A stretch of DNA of 33,225 nt, from the NCBI GenBank assembly GCA_021822565.1, contig JAKAQM010000015.1, forward strand, positions 1-33,225, given 5' to 3'. The stretch's first letter is position 1. Each line of letters starts with the position of its first letter. Shown here piece by piece: positions 7,274-14,780 of this stretch. Origin of the DNA: Actinomycetes bacterium. GTDB lineage: Bacteria > Actinomycetota > Acidimicrobiia > Acidimicrobiales > RAAP-2. A program made the translations under genes and the position numbers. Under the pieces are notes generated by a model, which had not been told where the DNA came from, did not search any database, and worked only from the letters and a program-made list of their open reading frames with translations.

Positions 7274-8373
7274 GAAGCTGCACGCTCCAGATCGTGGAAG
7301 TCGACCACGCCGACAAGGCGGCCTGCGCCGTCGAAGACCAGTGCGGGCCGGCCATCGTGAGACAGCATCCGAGCGACCAGCACTCTCGCTGGCTCGTCGG
7401 CCCGGGCCGTCGGCAGCAGGGCGATCGGGATCGCAGCCTGGTCCGCCGTCATCTCCTGGCGCTGCTCGGCTGATGGCTTGCGGACGGCTTGCCCCGTCAG
7501 GACGCCCGTGGGGGTCCCTGCGGCGTCCGTGACGACCAGCGTGCCGGTGCGGAGCCGCCACTCGAACATCGCCAGCACGGCGACGAGCGTCGCCGAGCCG
7601 CGCACCGCCGGCGGATCAGGGGTCATGACCTGGCGGACGGTGAGGCCGACGAGAGCGCCCTGAAGCCGTGCGACCTGCTCTTCGGCGACGGCGCCGGAGT
7701 ACAGGAAGAAGCCGATGAGCGCGGCCCATAGCGCGGTGATGCCAACGTAGAAGAGACCGAGCACACCGAGAACGACGAGCGCCAAGCCGAAGTACCGTCC
7801 GGACCTGGCGGCAGCGACCGCGGCGCGTGAGCGGTCTCCCCAGTGCCGCCACAAGGCGGCACGCAGGATCCGACCTCCGTCGAGCGGTGCGGCCGGGATC
7901 AGGTTGAAGCCCGCCAGGAGGAGGTTCACCTCCCAGAGCCACGCCAGCGTGGCGACGGCGAGGCTGTGACCTGTCGCCACGCCGGCGATCGCTTCGGCAC
8001 CTCTGAAGATCCCCGCCAGCGCGGCGCTGGTCGCCGGACCGACCGCGGCGATGCGGAAGTCGGCTTTCGGGTTGTCGGCCTCGCCCTCGAGCTGGGTCAC
8101 TCCGCCGAACACGAACAGGGTGATCGAGCGGGTCTGGATCCCGTCGCGGCGGGCGACGAGCGCATGTGCCATCTCGTGGGCGAGCAGCGACAGGAGGAGG
8201 ACGATCGCCCCGACCACCGCGGCCACCCAGTCGGCTGCGTCAGGATGGCCCGGGTGCGTCGGGAGCTGGTACTCGGCGAGCTCCCATGCGAACAGAGCGA
8301 CGATGAGCAGGACGCTCCAGTGGATGTCCACCGCGATCCCGCGAACGGTCCCGGCTCGAGCGCTCTGCTTCAT
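7243..8373 (-). CDS. M50-family site-2-protease-like metalloprotease with C-terminal CBS domains
   Basis: HEMAH zinc motif (LLSLLAHEMAHALVARRDGI), LDGGRILRAALW, multiple TM segments, then CBS-like VRQVMTPDPPAVRGSATLVAVLAMFEWRLRTGTLVVTDAAGTPTGVLTGQ. Confidence 0.92.
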   Translation of the reverse strand: MKQSARAGTVRGIAVDIHWSVLLIVALFAWELAEYQLPTHPGHPDAADWVAAVVGAIVLLLSLLAHEMAHALVARRDGIQTRSITLFVFGGVTQLEGEADNPKADFRIAAVGPATSAALAGIFRGAEAIAGVATGHSLAVATLAWLWEVNLLLAGFNLIPAAPLDGGRILRAALWRHWGDRSRAAVAAARSGRYFGLALVVLGVLGLFYVGITALWAALIGFFLYSGAVAEEQVARLQGALVGLTVRQVMTPDPPAVRGSATLVAVLAMFEWRLRTGTLVVTDAAGTPTGVLTGQAVRKPSAEQRQEMTADQAAIPIALLPTARADEPARVLVARMLSHDGRPALVFDGAGRLVGVVDFHDLERAASYAIGGSIEG

Positions 8374-8428
8374 CGGGTTCCTTCTGCTTCGGACCTGCGG
8401 GGGCGAAGCGCCCGCGTGCGCATCTCGC

Positions 8429-9163
8429 CTACTCGGCGTAGGAGACGGGGAGCGTGTTCGACGTCCCGGCCTCGGTCACGATCGACAGTGGGAGGTTCCG
8501 CGGCGACCCCAGCCCCTGCGGAACGGTCACGACGCACACGGTCTCGGTCGGGCAGCGAGTGGGAGCGCCCCTACCGCCCACGAACGCCTGGATCAGCCCG
8601 TTCGCGCTGTAGAAGTTGACGCCCGAGATCGTCAGCGCCTGTCCGGCCCTCGCGACGGGTGGGCTGATCGCGAAGAGGGGGGGTCCAGAGCCAGCGAGTG
8701 CTCCCTGTGCCTCGGCCTGCACCGGGCTCGACGGCGCGGTGGCCGACCCAGAGCCTGATGAGGAGGTCGCCGAGAGCGGCGGCGAGGTCGGGGACGCGGC
8801 CTGGTTTCCTGCGTGTGTCGCCCGACTGGGGCGGGGCGAACGTGGCGCCGCGACGGGGTCACGCGGGGGCTGGCCGGATCCGAGGGTCGGTGATGGGAGG
8901 GCCGGTACCTCGCGCAGCTCCAACGCCGCGAGCGCGCCTCCGAACCCGAGATCGAGCGCAGCCACCACGACGACGCTCGCCTGCAGTAGCGCCTTCGCGC
9001 TCGGCCGGCTCGGCCGGCTCGGCCGGCTCGGCCGGCTCGGCCGGCTCGGTGGCCGCGGGTGGACGTCAGCGTCCTCCCCGGATCCACGAGCACGTTGCGC
9101 TGCATGACCCATCGCGCCGAGAGCGCGCTCGGTCGGCCGCGAGAGAGGGGTGTCCTTGCCCAT
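8429..9163 (-). CDS. IPT/TIG-domain membrane-anchored surface protein with (PSR)n N-terminus
   Basis: ATG at 9163; RPPSRPSRPSRPSRPSRPSAK, single TM-like ALLQASVVVVAALDLGFGGALAAL, P/S/A-rich linker, C-terminal ISPPVARAGQALTISGVNFYSANG...NLPLSIVTEAGTSNTLPVSYAE. Confidence 0.7.
   Translation of the reverse strand: MGKDTPLSRPTERALGAMGHAAQRARGSGEDADVHPRPPSRPSRPSRPSRPSRPSAKALLQASVVVVAALDLGFGGALAALELREVPALPSPTLGSGQPPRDPVAAPRSPRPSRATHAGNQAASPTSPPLSATSSSGSGSATAPSSPVQAEAQGALAGSGPPLFAISPPVARAGQALTISGVNFYSANGLIQAFVGGRGAPTRCPTETVCVVTVPQGLGSPRNLPLSIVTEAGTSNTLPVSYAE
9001..9049. repeat. 9-bp tandem repeat (tcggccggc)x5.4, in-frame coding
   Basis: tcggccggc tcggccggc tcggccggc tcggccggc tcggccggc tcgg read directly. 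Confidence 0.95.
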
Positions 9164-9451
9164 CGTCCTCGCCGTTCTGCGGCTCCGCCTGCTCCGTCCT
9201 TCTTCTCTCTTCTCTCCCCGATGCTCCTCGCAGATCGGTTCGTTCGGTAGGGCCCAAAGACCACGCCCACCCGCGGGGATGCGGCAACGCGGACCTTCGA
9301 CCCTGTCTTGCCGAGTGCGGCGACGAGAGGCTTGCTGCGGAGCAGGTGTGCTCGTCGGCATCCGGCGCCGGCTGGTCGCCGCCGGGCGAGGCAAGGAGGC
9401 GAGGTCGATGGTGTTCAGGCAGGTCGCACCGCGGCGCCCTCGTAGGTCGGC

Positions 9452-10282
9452 GTGAGCTTCCGGGGCCTTTCGCACACGGTGGGTGCGCTCACGCTGACGG
9501 CGACGGTGTGCCTGCTGAGCGGCTGCGCGAATCAACGACCCGCGCTGCTCCCACCGGTGACCCGTCCGACCAGCACGACGACCCCGCCCGTGAGCGCGCC
9601 GAGCACGACCAGCACGACGACCCCGCCCGTGAGCGCGCCGAGCACGACCAGCACGACGACCCCGCCTCCGGGCTCCACGACGCCGACGACCGTTCCGGTT
9701 CTCGGGCCCGGCTCGCGCGGCCCCGCGGTGCTTGCTCTCCAACAGCGCCTGGTGGCGTTGCACTACTGGCTCGGGACACCCGACGGGGTGTTCGGCGACA
9801 GCACGGAGCAGGCCGTCTACGCGCTGCAGAAAGCGGAAAGCATCGAGCGGGACGGCCTCGTGGGACCGGTGACCGAGGCGGCGCTCTCACGAGGTGTCAT
9901 GCCCGAACCCCGGCCCGCCCAGGGCTACCTCATCGAGGTGGACCTGGCGGACGACGTCCTCATGTTCGTGACAGCCGGGCGGCTAGTGTGGGCATTCAAC
10001 ACGTCCACCGGCGGCGGCTACGTGTACACAGGAACCGCCGTTGCAGACACGCCGGTCGGCGTGTTCACCATCTTCCGTGAGGTCGACGGCGTGGTGACGG
10101 ACAACCTCGGCCAGCTGTGGCGACCCAAGTTCTTCGACGCTGGCTTCGCCATTCACGGCGACTCCTACGTGCCGCCCTACCCCGTGTCGCATGGCTGCGT
10201 CCGGGTGAGCGACGAGGCAATCGACTGGATCTGGACACACGGGATGGCGCCGATCGGCACGCGGGTGTGGATCTACGGGTAG
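9452..10282 (+). CDS. Lipoprotein L,D-transpeptidase with peptidoglycan-binding domain
   Basis: GTG start; lipobox LLSGC; S/T/P-rich linker; PG_binding_1-like GSRGPAVLALQQRLVALHYWLGTPDGVFGDSTEQAVYALQK; catalytic AIHGDSYVPPYPVSHGCVRVSDEAIDWIW. Confidence 0.93.
   Translation: MSFRGLSHTVGALTLTATVCLLSGCANQRPALLPPVTRPTSTTTPPVSAPSTTSTTTPPVSAPSTTSTTTPPPGSTTPTTVPVLGPGSRGPAVLALQQRLVALHYWLGTPDGVFGDSTEQAVYALQKAESIERDGLVGPVTEAALSRGVMPEPRPAQGYLIEVDLADDVLMFVTAGRLVWAFNTSTGGGYVYTGTAVADTPVGVFTIFREVDGVVTDNLGQLWRPKFFDAGFAIHGDSYVPPYPVSHGCVRVSDEAIDWIWTHGMAPIGTRVWIYG
9572..9667. repeat. 39-bp tandem repeat (2 identical copies plus partial third) encoding STTTPPVSAPSTT
   Basis: agcacgacgaccccgcccgtgagcgcgccgagcacgacc at 9572-9610 and 9611-9649, then a partial copy. 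Confidence 0.95.
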
Positions 10283-10300
10283 TTCGCCGTTCAGGACCTC

Positions 10301-10360
10301 GAACGGTTCCCGGCCTCGTGGAACGGTTCCCGGCCTCGTGGAACGGTTCCCGGCCTCGTG
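10301..10360. repeat. 20-bp perfect tandem repeat x3 (gaacggttcccggcctcgtg), intergenic
   Basis: Copies at 10301-10320, 10321-10340, 10341-10360. Confidence 0.97.
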
Positions 10361-10378
10361 CTTCGTCCTCGAGGCCGG
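10350..10378. terminator. candidate hairpin CCGGCCTCG-(11)-CGAGGCCGG between convergent genes
   Basis: 9-bp perfect stem 10350-10358/10370-10378; no T-tract. Confidence 0.4.
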
Positions 10379-10387
10379 CTGGCTTCG

Positions 10388-11242
10388 TCAGGAATTCCCA
10401 GGGGACTCCCAAAGCTCTCGAAGCTCGCGGGGCAGCACGGCCGCGATCTCCCGCACGTCACCGGGGACCAGGTCACGCAGAGCTCGGACGACGTGCACCG
10501 TTACGTCCTCGGCTCGATCCAGCGGCATGTCCGAAGTGGTCACGAGCACGCGGCCGACGAGGTCGCGCAAGGAGCGCGCGGGCGGTGCTCCCTGCAGGCG
10601 CCGTGGCGGTGTGAAGAGCGGGCGCACGTCCGCGGGGAGGTTGGAGGACAGATGCGCGCGTTGGGCCCGGGGCAACCGATCCGCGAACGTCGCGAGCACG
10701 CCCCGCACGACCAAGGGTGCCGCCGTGGACGGAACGCCTGCCTTCTCGGCGGCGCCGAGAAGGGCGTCCATCGCCGCTGACGGCCGGTGGACGCCGCGTC
10801 CCGCCGAGGGCCGCGTGTCCCACGGGCCAAGTCCTACGTGAAGGTACGACTCGACGCCGGCGACGCCAGGAACACCGGCGACGGCTTGCTCGATCTCTTC
10901 CGCGTCGTGCTCGGTGCCGACTGCCCCGTGGAGCAGCGCGACGTGGTGTTCGACCATCACGTGCACGTGGGGAAGGTCGAGCTTGCGTTCGGTCTCGCCG
11001 AGACTGGAGCGGATGCGGTCGGCGAGCGTGAGGTCTGTGACCGCGGGATCGGGCTCACGGCCGCGCAGGTGGTAGACCGTTCCCTCGATCTTCCCCTCCG
11101 TGTACCGCAGCCGGCCGCGCACGCGCGCGAGCGCGCGACCGCAGCTCTTCGAGAGCGGGGTGCCAGGACGGCATCTGGCAACTGCTGCAGCGCCCATCGC
11201 GGCGGTTGCCCCCGCCACCATCCAACGCGTACGTCTCCTCAT
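10388..11242 (-). CDS. BON-domain plus DUF2267-domain protein
   Basis: ATG at 11242. BON-like LADRIRSSLGETERKLDLPHVHVMVEHHVALLHGAVGTEHDAEEIEQAVAGVPGVAGVESYL; DUF2267-like LVGRVLVTTSDMPLDRAEDVTVHVVRALRDLVPGDVREIAAVLPRELRELWES. Confidence 0.75.
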   Translation of the reverse strand: MRRRTRWMVAGATAAMGAAAVARCRPGTPLSKSCGRALARVRGRLRYTEGKIEGTVYHLRGREPDPAVTDLTLADRIRSSLGETERKLDLPHVHVMVEHHVALLHGAVGTEHDAEEIEQAVAGVPGVAGVESYLHVGLGPWDTRPSAGRGVHRPSAAMDALLGAAEKAGVPSTAAPLVVRGVLATFADRLPRAQRAHLSSNLPADVRPLFTPPRRLQGAPPARSLRDLVGRVLVTTSDMPLDRAEDVTVHVVRALRDLVPGDVREIAAVLPRELRELWESPGNS

Positions 11243-11322
11243 GGTCTCCTCCTCGCCGACTGGATCGGTCCATCCCTCCCTCTTCCTCCGTGATGCCAGA
11301 CCGACTTCACCCGTCGATCCAC

Positions 11323-11880
11323 TCAATCCACGTCACGTGAACCAAGAAGTCGGGCTCCGTAGTAGGTGTGCAAATAGTCGAGCGCACGATCTTGCCGCTG
11401 TGCGATGGGCTCCGTTGAGCCAGGCTCGAACACGGTGGTTGCATCGGGACAGACGGCGAGCTCGAATCCCCTGGCGAACGCGTCGTACGCGGTGTGGCGC
11501 ACGCAGCAGTCGGTGTGCTGGCCCACCAGGACGACGCGCTCGACGTCGTGCGCGCGGAGCTCGTCTTCGAGGCGGGTGTCGGTGAAGGAGGAGTAGAAAC
11601 GCTTCGGCACCACGACGTCGCCGTGCTGGGGCTCGAGCTCGTCGACGACAGCTGCTCCCGGCGTCCCTGCCATCGCATGCGGGGGAAAGACCCGGAGCTC
11701 GACGTCCGAGAGCTCGTGGGCGTCGCAGGCATAGACGACGACCCAGTCGGCTGTCGTTCGGGCGCGGGCGGCGAGCTGGCGGATGGGATCGACGATGCCG
11801 GCCGCAGCAGGGTTGCCGAGAACGCCGTCCATGAAGTCGTTGAGCATGTCCACCACTACCAGCGCGCTTCGCACTGCCAC
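11323..11880 (-). CDS. Isochorismatase/nicotinamidase-family cysteine hydrolase
   Basis: GTG at 11880; ALVVVDMLNDFMDG, VPKRFYSSFTDTRLEDELRAHDVERVVLVGQHTDCCVRHTAYDAFARGFE (catalytic Cys region). Confidence 0.9.
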   Translation of the reverse strand: MAVRSALVVVDMLNDFMDGVLGNPAAAGIVDPIRQLAARARTTADWVVVYACDAHELSDVELRVFPPHAMAGTPGAAVVDELEPQHGDVVVPKRFYSSFTDTRLEDELRAHDVERVVLVGQHTDCCVRHTAYDAFARGFELAVCPDATTVFEPGSTEPIAQRQDRALDYLHTYYGARLLGSRDVD

Positions 11881-11920
11881 TGGACCTCCTCGTCGTGTCG
11901 TGCAGCGTCCCCGCACCCTG

Positions 11921-12400
11921 TCATGGGGACCCTTTGTCTCCCAGTAGACCTCCGTCCCCCGATCCCTCGGTGCCGATCGACACACCGAGGCCCACGATGA
12001 TCCCGTCCAGCCAACCCGAGAGCTGCGCGAGCCCGATGCGAAGCTCCGAGACGCGCGGGGGCACCTCGCCGAGCCAGTCGAAGTACTCGTGGAGCTCGGG
12101 GACGACCGACTCGGGCAGGACGGCGATGAGCTCGGCACGCCAGCGACGTTCGAGCTCCGCGATGCGGGTGCGCAAGGCCTCGTCGTCGAGCGACGTGAGC
12201 TGGCCGATCTCCGCACGCACTGCAGACACCGATCCCTCGATCCTCCAGAGCTCGCCCGGTCGCCGCACCCGTTGTTCTTCGAGCTCCCGCTCGTCCTCGT
12301 CCTCGTGCTCCTGACGAGGCGCAGGGATCGTCCCGGTCGCGCGTTCGGGGCGCGGGTCGTCGGCATCGCCTGGCCCGGTGCGAGGAGCGCCCGCGGTCAT
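11921..12400 (-). CDS. Bacterial proteasome activator (Bpa/PafE, DUF2587)-like protein lacking C-terminal GQYL
   Basis: ATG at 12400. PGELWRIEGSVSAVRAEIGQLTSLDDEALRTRIAELERRWRAELIAVLPESVVPELHEYFDWLG...VSELRIGLAQLSGWLDGII aligns by eye with the recalled Bpa core (MRIGTMIKQLLEEVRAAPLDEASRNRLRDIH...ELRIAQAQLVGWLEGLFHG). Ends GLLGDKGSP. Confidence 0.72.
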   Translation of the reverse strand: MTAGAPRTGPGDADDPRPERATGTIPAPRQEHEDEDERELEEQRVRRPGELWRIEGSVSAVRAEIGQLTSLDDEALRTRIAELERRWRAELIAVLPESVVPELHEYFDWLGEVPPRVSELRIGLAQLSGWLDGIIVGLGVSIGTEGSGDGGLLGDKGSP

Positions 12401-13269
12401 TCGGGCTTCCCGAAACCGACGACCGCAAGGGCGAGGAACACGGCCGTGAAGACGCAGAAGATCCCGATCTCTGCCGAGAGCGAGAGCGTGGTGCCGAACA
12501 TGCTGATCCCGGTGGAGAAGCGGGCGGCGGCCGCGGGCGGCATCGCCTGGGCCGCGAAGACCACGCGGCGGAGCGGGTCGACGGCATAGGTGACGGGGTT
12601 CAGGCGGGTGAGCACGGCGAGCCAGGTGGGGAGCCCCTTCAGAGGGAACATCGCTCCGGAGAGGAAGAGCATCGGGAGGAGCAGGAGCTGCATCACGACC
12701 TGGAAGGCCTCGATCCGCTGGATGCGGCTGGCGACGAACACGCCGAAGCTGGTCAAGCCCACTGCCATGAGCAGCTCGAGGCCGATCACCTGCCCGACGA
12801 GGACGGCGGTGAGGTGCACTCCGATGAGCGGTGCCAGCACGAGCATGATCGTCCCCTGCACGGTCGCGATGCTCGAGCCCCCCAGCGTCTTTCCGATGAC
12901 GAGCGAGGACCTGCTCACGGGAGCGACGACCATCTCGCGCAGGAAGCCGAATTCTCGGTCCCACACGATGGAGATCGCCGAGAAGATCGCGGTCATGACG
13001 ACCGACATCGCGACGACGCCGGGAAAGACGAACTTCTTGAATGTGAAGCCCGCAGTCGTCCCCACGAGGGTCGTCATGCCGTAGCCGAGGACGAACAGGA
13101 ACAAGATCGGCTGCACGAAGCTCGAGAGGATCCGAGTCCGGGTCCTGACGAACCGGATCAGCTCACGCTCCCACACCATGCCGATCGTTCGGAGCTCCGC
13201 CCCGAGGTCACCGCGCTCGTCCAGCAGCCTCGGTGTGGACGGATGCAGGGGGAGAGGTGCGGTCGCCAT
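12397..13269 (-). CDS. ABC-2 type transporter permease (DrrB-like)
   Basis: ATG at 13269; hydrophobic segments, VWDREFGFLREMVVAPVSRSSLVIGKTLGG, FLSGAMFPLKGLPTWLAVLTRLNPVTYAVDPLRR. Confidence 0.93.
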   Translation of the reverse strand: MATAPLPLHPSTPRLLDERGDLGAELRTIGMVWERELIRFVRTRTRILSSFVQPILFLFVLGYGMTTLVGTTAGFTFKKFVFPGVVAMSVVMTAIFSAISIVWDREFGFLREMVVAPVSRSSLVIGKTLGGSSIATVQGTIMLVLAPLIGVHLTAVLVGQVIGLELLMAVGLTSFGVFVASRIQRIEAFQVVMQLLLLPMLFLSGAMFPLKGLPTWLAVLTRLNPVTYAVDPLRRVVFAAQAMPPAAAARFSTGISMFGTTLSLSAEIGIFCVFTAVFLALAVVGFGKPE

Positions 13270-13270
13270 G

Positions 13271-14296
13271 TCAGTGCCGTCCTGCTCGTGCGCGCACGGC
13301 CATCGACGGCACCCGCTCCCCTTGGTCCTCCCGGATCTGACGGCCCGTGAAGTGCAAGAAGACGTCGTCGAGCGTGGGCCGGTGGACATGGACGTTGCTG
13401 ACCGGGACGCCTGCGATCTCGATGAGCCGTGCGACCTGCGACTCTCCGTCGGTGGTGAACACGACGACCGCCTCCCCGCCCTCCTGGCACCGGGACCCGG
13501 CGGCGGCGAGACGCGACGCCGCCAGCGCGTTGTCCGCCGTGGTGAGCTCGACCGTATCCTGACCCACCTTGCGCTTGAGCGCGTCCGGGCTGTCGAGCGC
13601 AACGATCTGGCCGTGGTCGATGATGGCGATGCGGTCCGCGTACTCGGCTTCGTCCATGTAGTGGGTGGTGAGCAGGATCGTCACGCCCTCCTCCTCGCGA
13701 AGCCGCTTGACGTCGTCCCACATGAGGGCCCTCGTCTGGGGGTCCAGACCCACGGTCGGCTCGTCGAGGAAGAGCACGGTGGGGGTATGGAGCATGCCCC
13801 GAGCGATCTCCAGCCTCCGGGCCATCCCGCCGGAGAACGTCGAGACCAGGTCCTTCCGGCGCCCTTCGAGCGCCACGAGCCGTAGGACCCGGTCGATGCG
13901 GGCATCGACCTCGTGCCTCGGCACGCGGTAGAGGACTGCGTGGAACCGGAGGTTCTCCTCGGCGGTGAGCTGGTCGTCGAGCGTCTGCTCCTGGAAGACG
14001 AGCCCGATCCGACGGCGGACCGCCTTTGGTTGGCGGCGCACGTCGAAGCCGCCGACCCTCGCAGTGCCGTCGGTGGGGAGGGCGAGGGTACAGAGCATCT
14101 TTATGGTGGTGCTCTTTCCTGCGCCGTTCGGGCCGAGCAGGGCGAAGATCTCGCCGCGACCGACGTCGAAGGAGACCCCCTTCACTGCTTCCACGACGCC
14201 GTAGCGCTTGACGAGGCTCGACACCTCGACAGCGAGCGTCCGACCCGCTGCGGCTGAAGCTGCAGCAGGCTCGGCGATCGTCGTCACGGCGGGCAT
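13271..14296 (-). CDS. ABC transporter ATP-binding protein (DrrA-like)
   Basis: ATG at 14296; Walker A GPNGAGKST, signature FSGGMARRLEIARGM, Walker B VLFLDEPTVGLD, LLTTHYMDEAE, DrrA-type C-terminus RPTLDDVFLHFTGRQIRED. Confidence 0.96.
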   Translation of the reverse strand: MPAVTTIAEPAAASAAAGRTLAVEVSSLVKRYGVVEAVKGVSFDVGRGEIFALLGPNGAGKSTTIKMLCTLALPTDGTARVGGFDVRRQPKAVRRRIGLVFQEQTLDDQLTAEENLRFHAVLYRVPRHEVDARIDRVLRLVALEGRRKDLVSTFSGGMARRLEIARGMLHTPTVLFLDEPTVGLDPQTRALMWDDVKRLREEEGVTILLTTHYMDEAEYADRIAIIDHGQIVALDSPDALKRKVGQDTVELTTADNALAASRLAAAGSRCQEGGEAVVVFTTDGESQVARLIEIAGVPVSNVHVHRPTLDDVFLHFTGRQIREDQGERVPSMAVRARAGRH

Positions 14297-14447
14297 GCGA
14301 TGAGATTTGCCCCTTTCGGGGTATCGACACAAGGGTCGAACGGCCCTGTGCTGGGGCGCCACCCCGCACCGAAGCCCGCGGCCATCGGTTGGCTGCGCTC
14401 GACCCGGTCACATTGCGAGCTCAGCCGGCCTCCTACACTCCCTCCAC

Positions 14448-14780
14448 ATGACGAGCGAACGCTGCTCCGAGGGGAAGCGTTGCGCCACTTCGCCGGGGGA
14501 GGTGCCGTCGGTGGCGGGCCGGCGCGCCGCGCAGATCCTCGCGACGGTGCGCGCCATCCCGCCGGGGTTCGTGCGCACCTACGGAGACGTCGATCCGAGG
14601 GCCCCGCGCCTCGTGGGGCACGTGCTCGCTGCGACGCGCGAGCGCGTGCCCTGGCACCGGGTGGTCCGAGCGGACGGGTCGGTCCCCATGGGCGATGCCC
14701 AGCGTGCTCGACTGCGGCGCGAGGGCGTGCCGCTGCGCGATGGCCGAGTCGACCTCGCCCGTGCACGGATGGCGGGATGA
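14448..14780 (+). CDS. Alkyltransferase-like (ATL) protein, MGMT homologue with Trp in place of the active-site Cys
   Basis: ATG at 14448; ILATVRAIPPGFVRTYGDV...LVGHVLAATRERVPWHRVVRADGSVP; PWHRV instead of PCHRV. Confidence 0.88.
   Translation: MTSERCSEGKRCATSPGEVPSVAGRRAAQILATVRAIPPGFVRTYGDVDPRAPRLVGHVLAATRERVPWHRVVRADGSVPMGDAQRARLRREGVPLRDGRVDLARARMAG

Noticed and set aside
9001-9049. Tandem repeats as a possible CRISPR array
   Set aside because: Unit is 9 bp with no spacers and lies in frame within a coding region; no cas genes.
11907-11930. GTCCCC-N12-GGGGAC inverted repeat after the Bpa-like stop as a terminator
   Set aside because: Only 6 bp of stem, a 12-nt loop and no T-tract; common in GC-rich DNA and not distinguishable from chance.
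14333-14346. GGGTCGAACGGCCC upstream of the ABC operon as a second DosR-like site (also weaker ones near 2285, 9250 and 19697)
   Set aside because: Fits only the relaxed GGGNCN4GNCCC form. With G and C each near 0.35, about seven full matches to eight fixed positions are expected by chance in 33 kb, so these are not supported alone.
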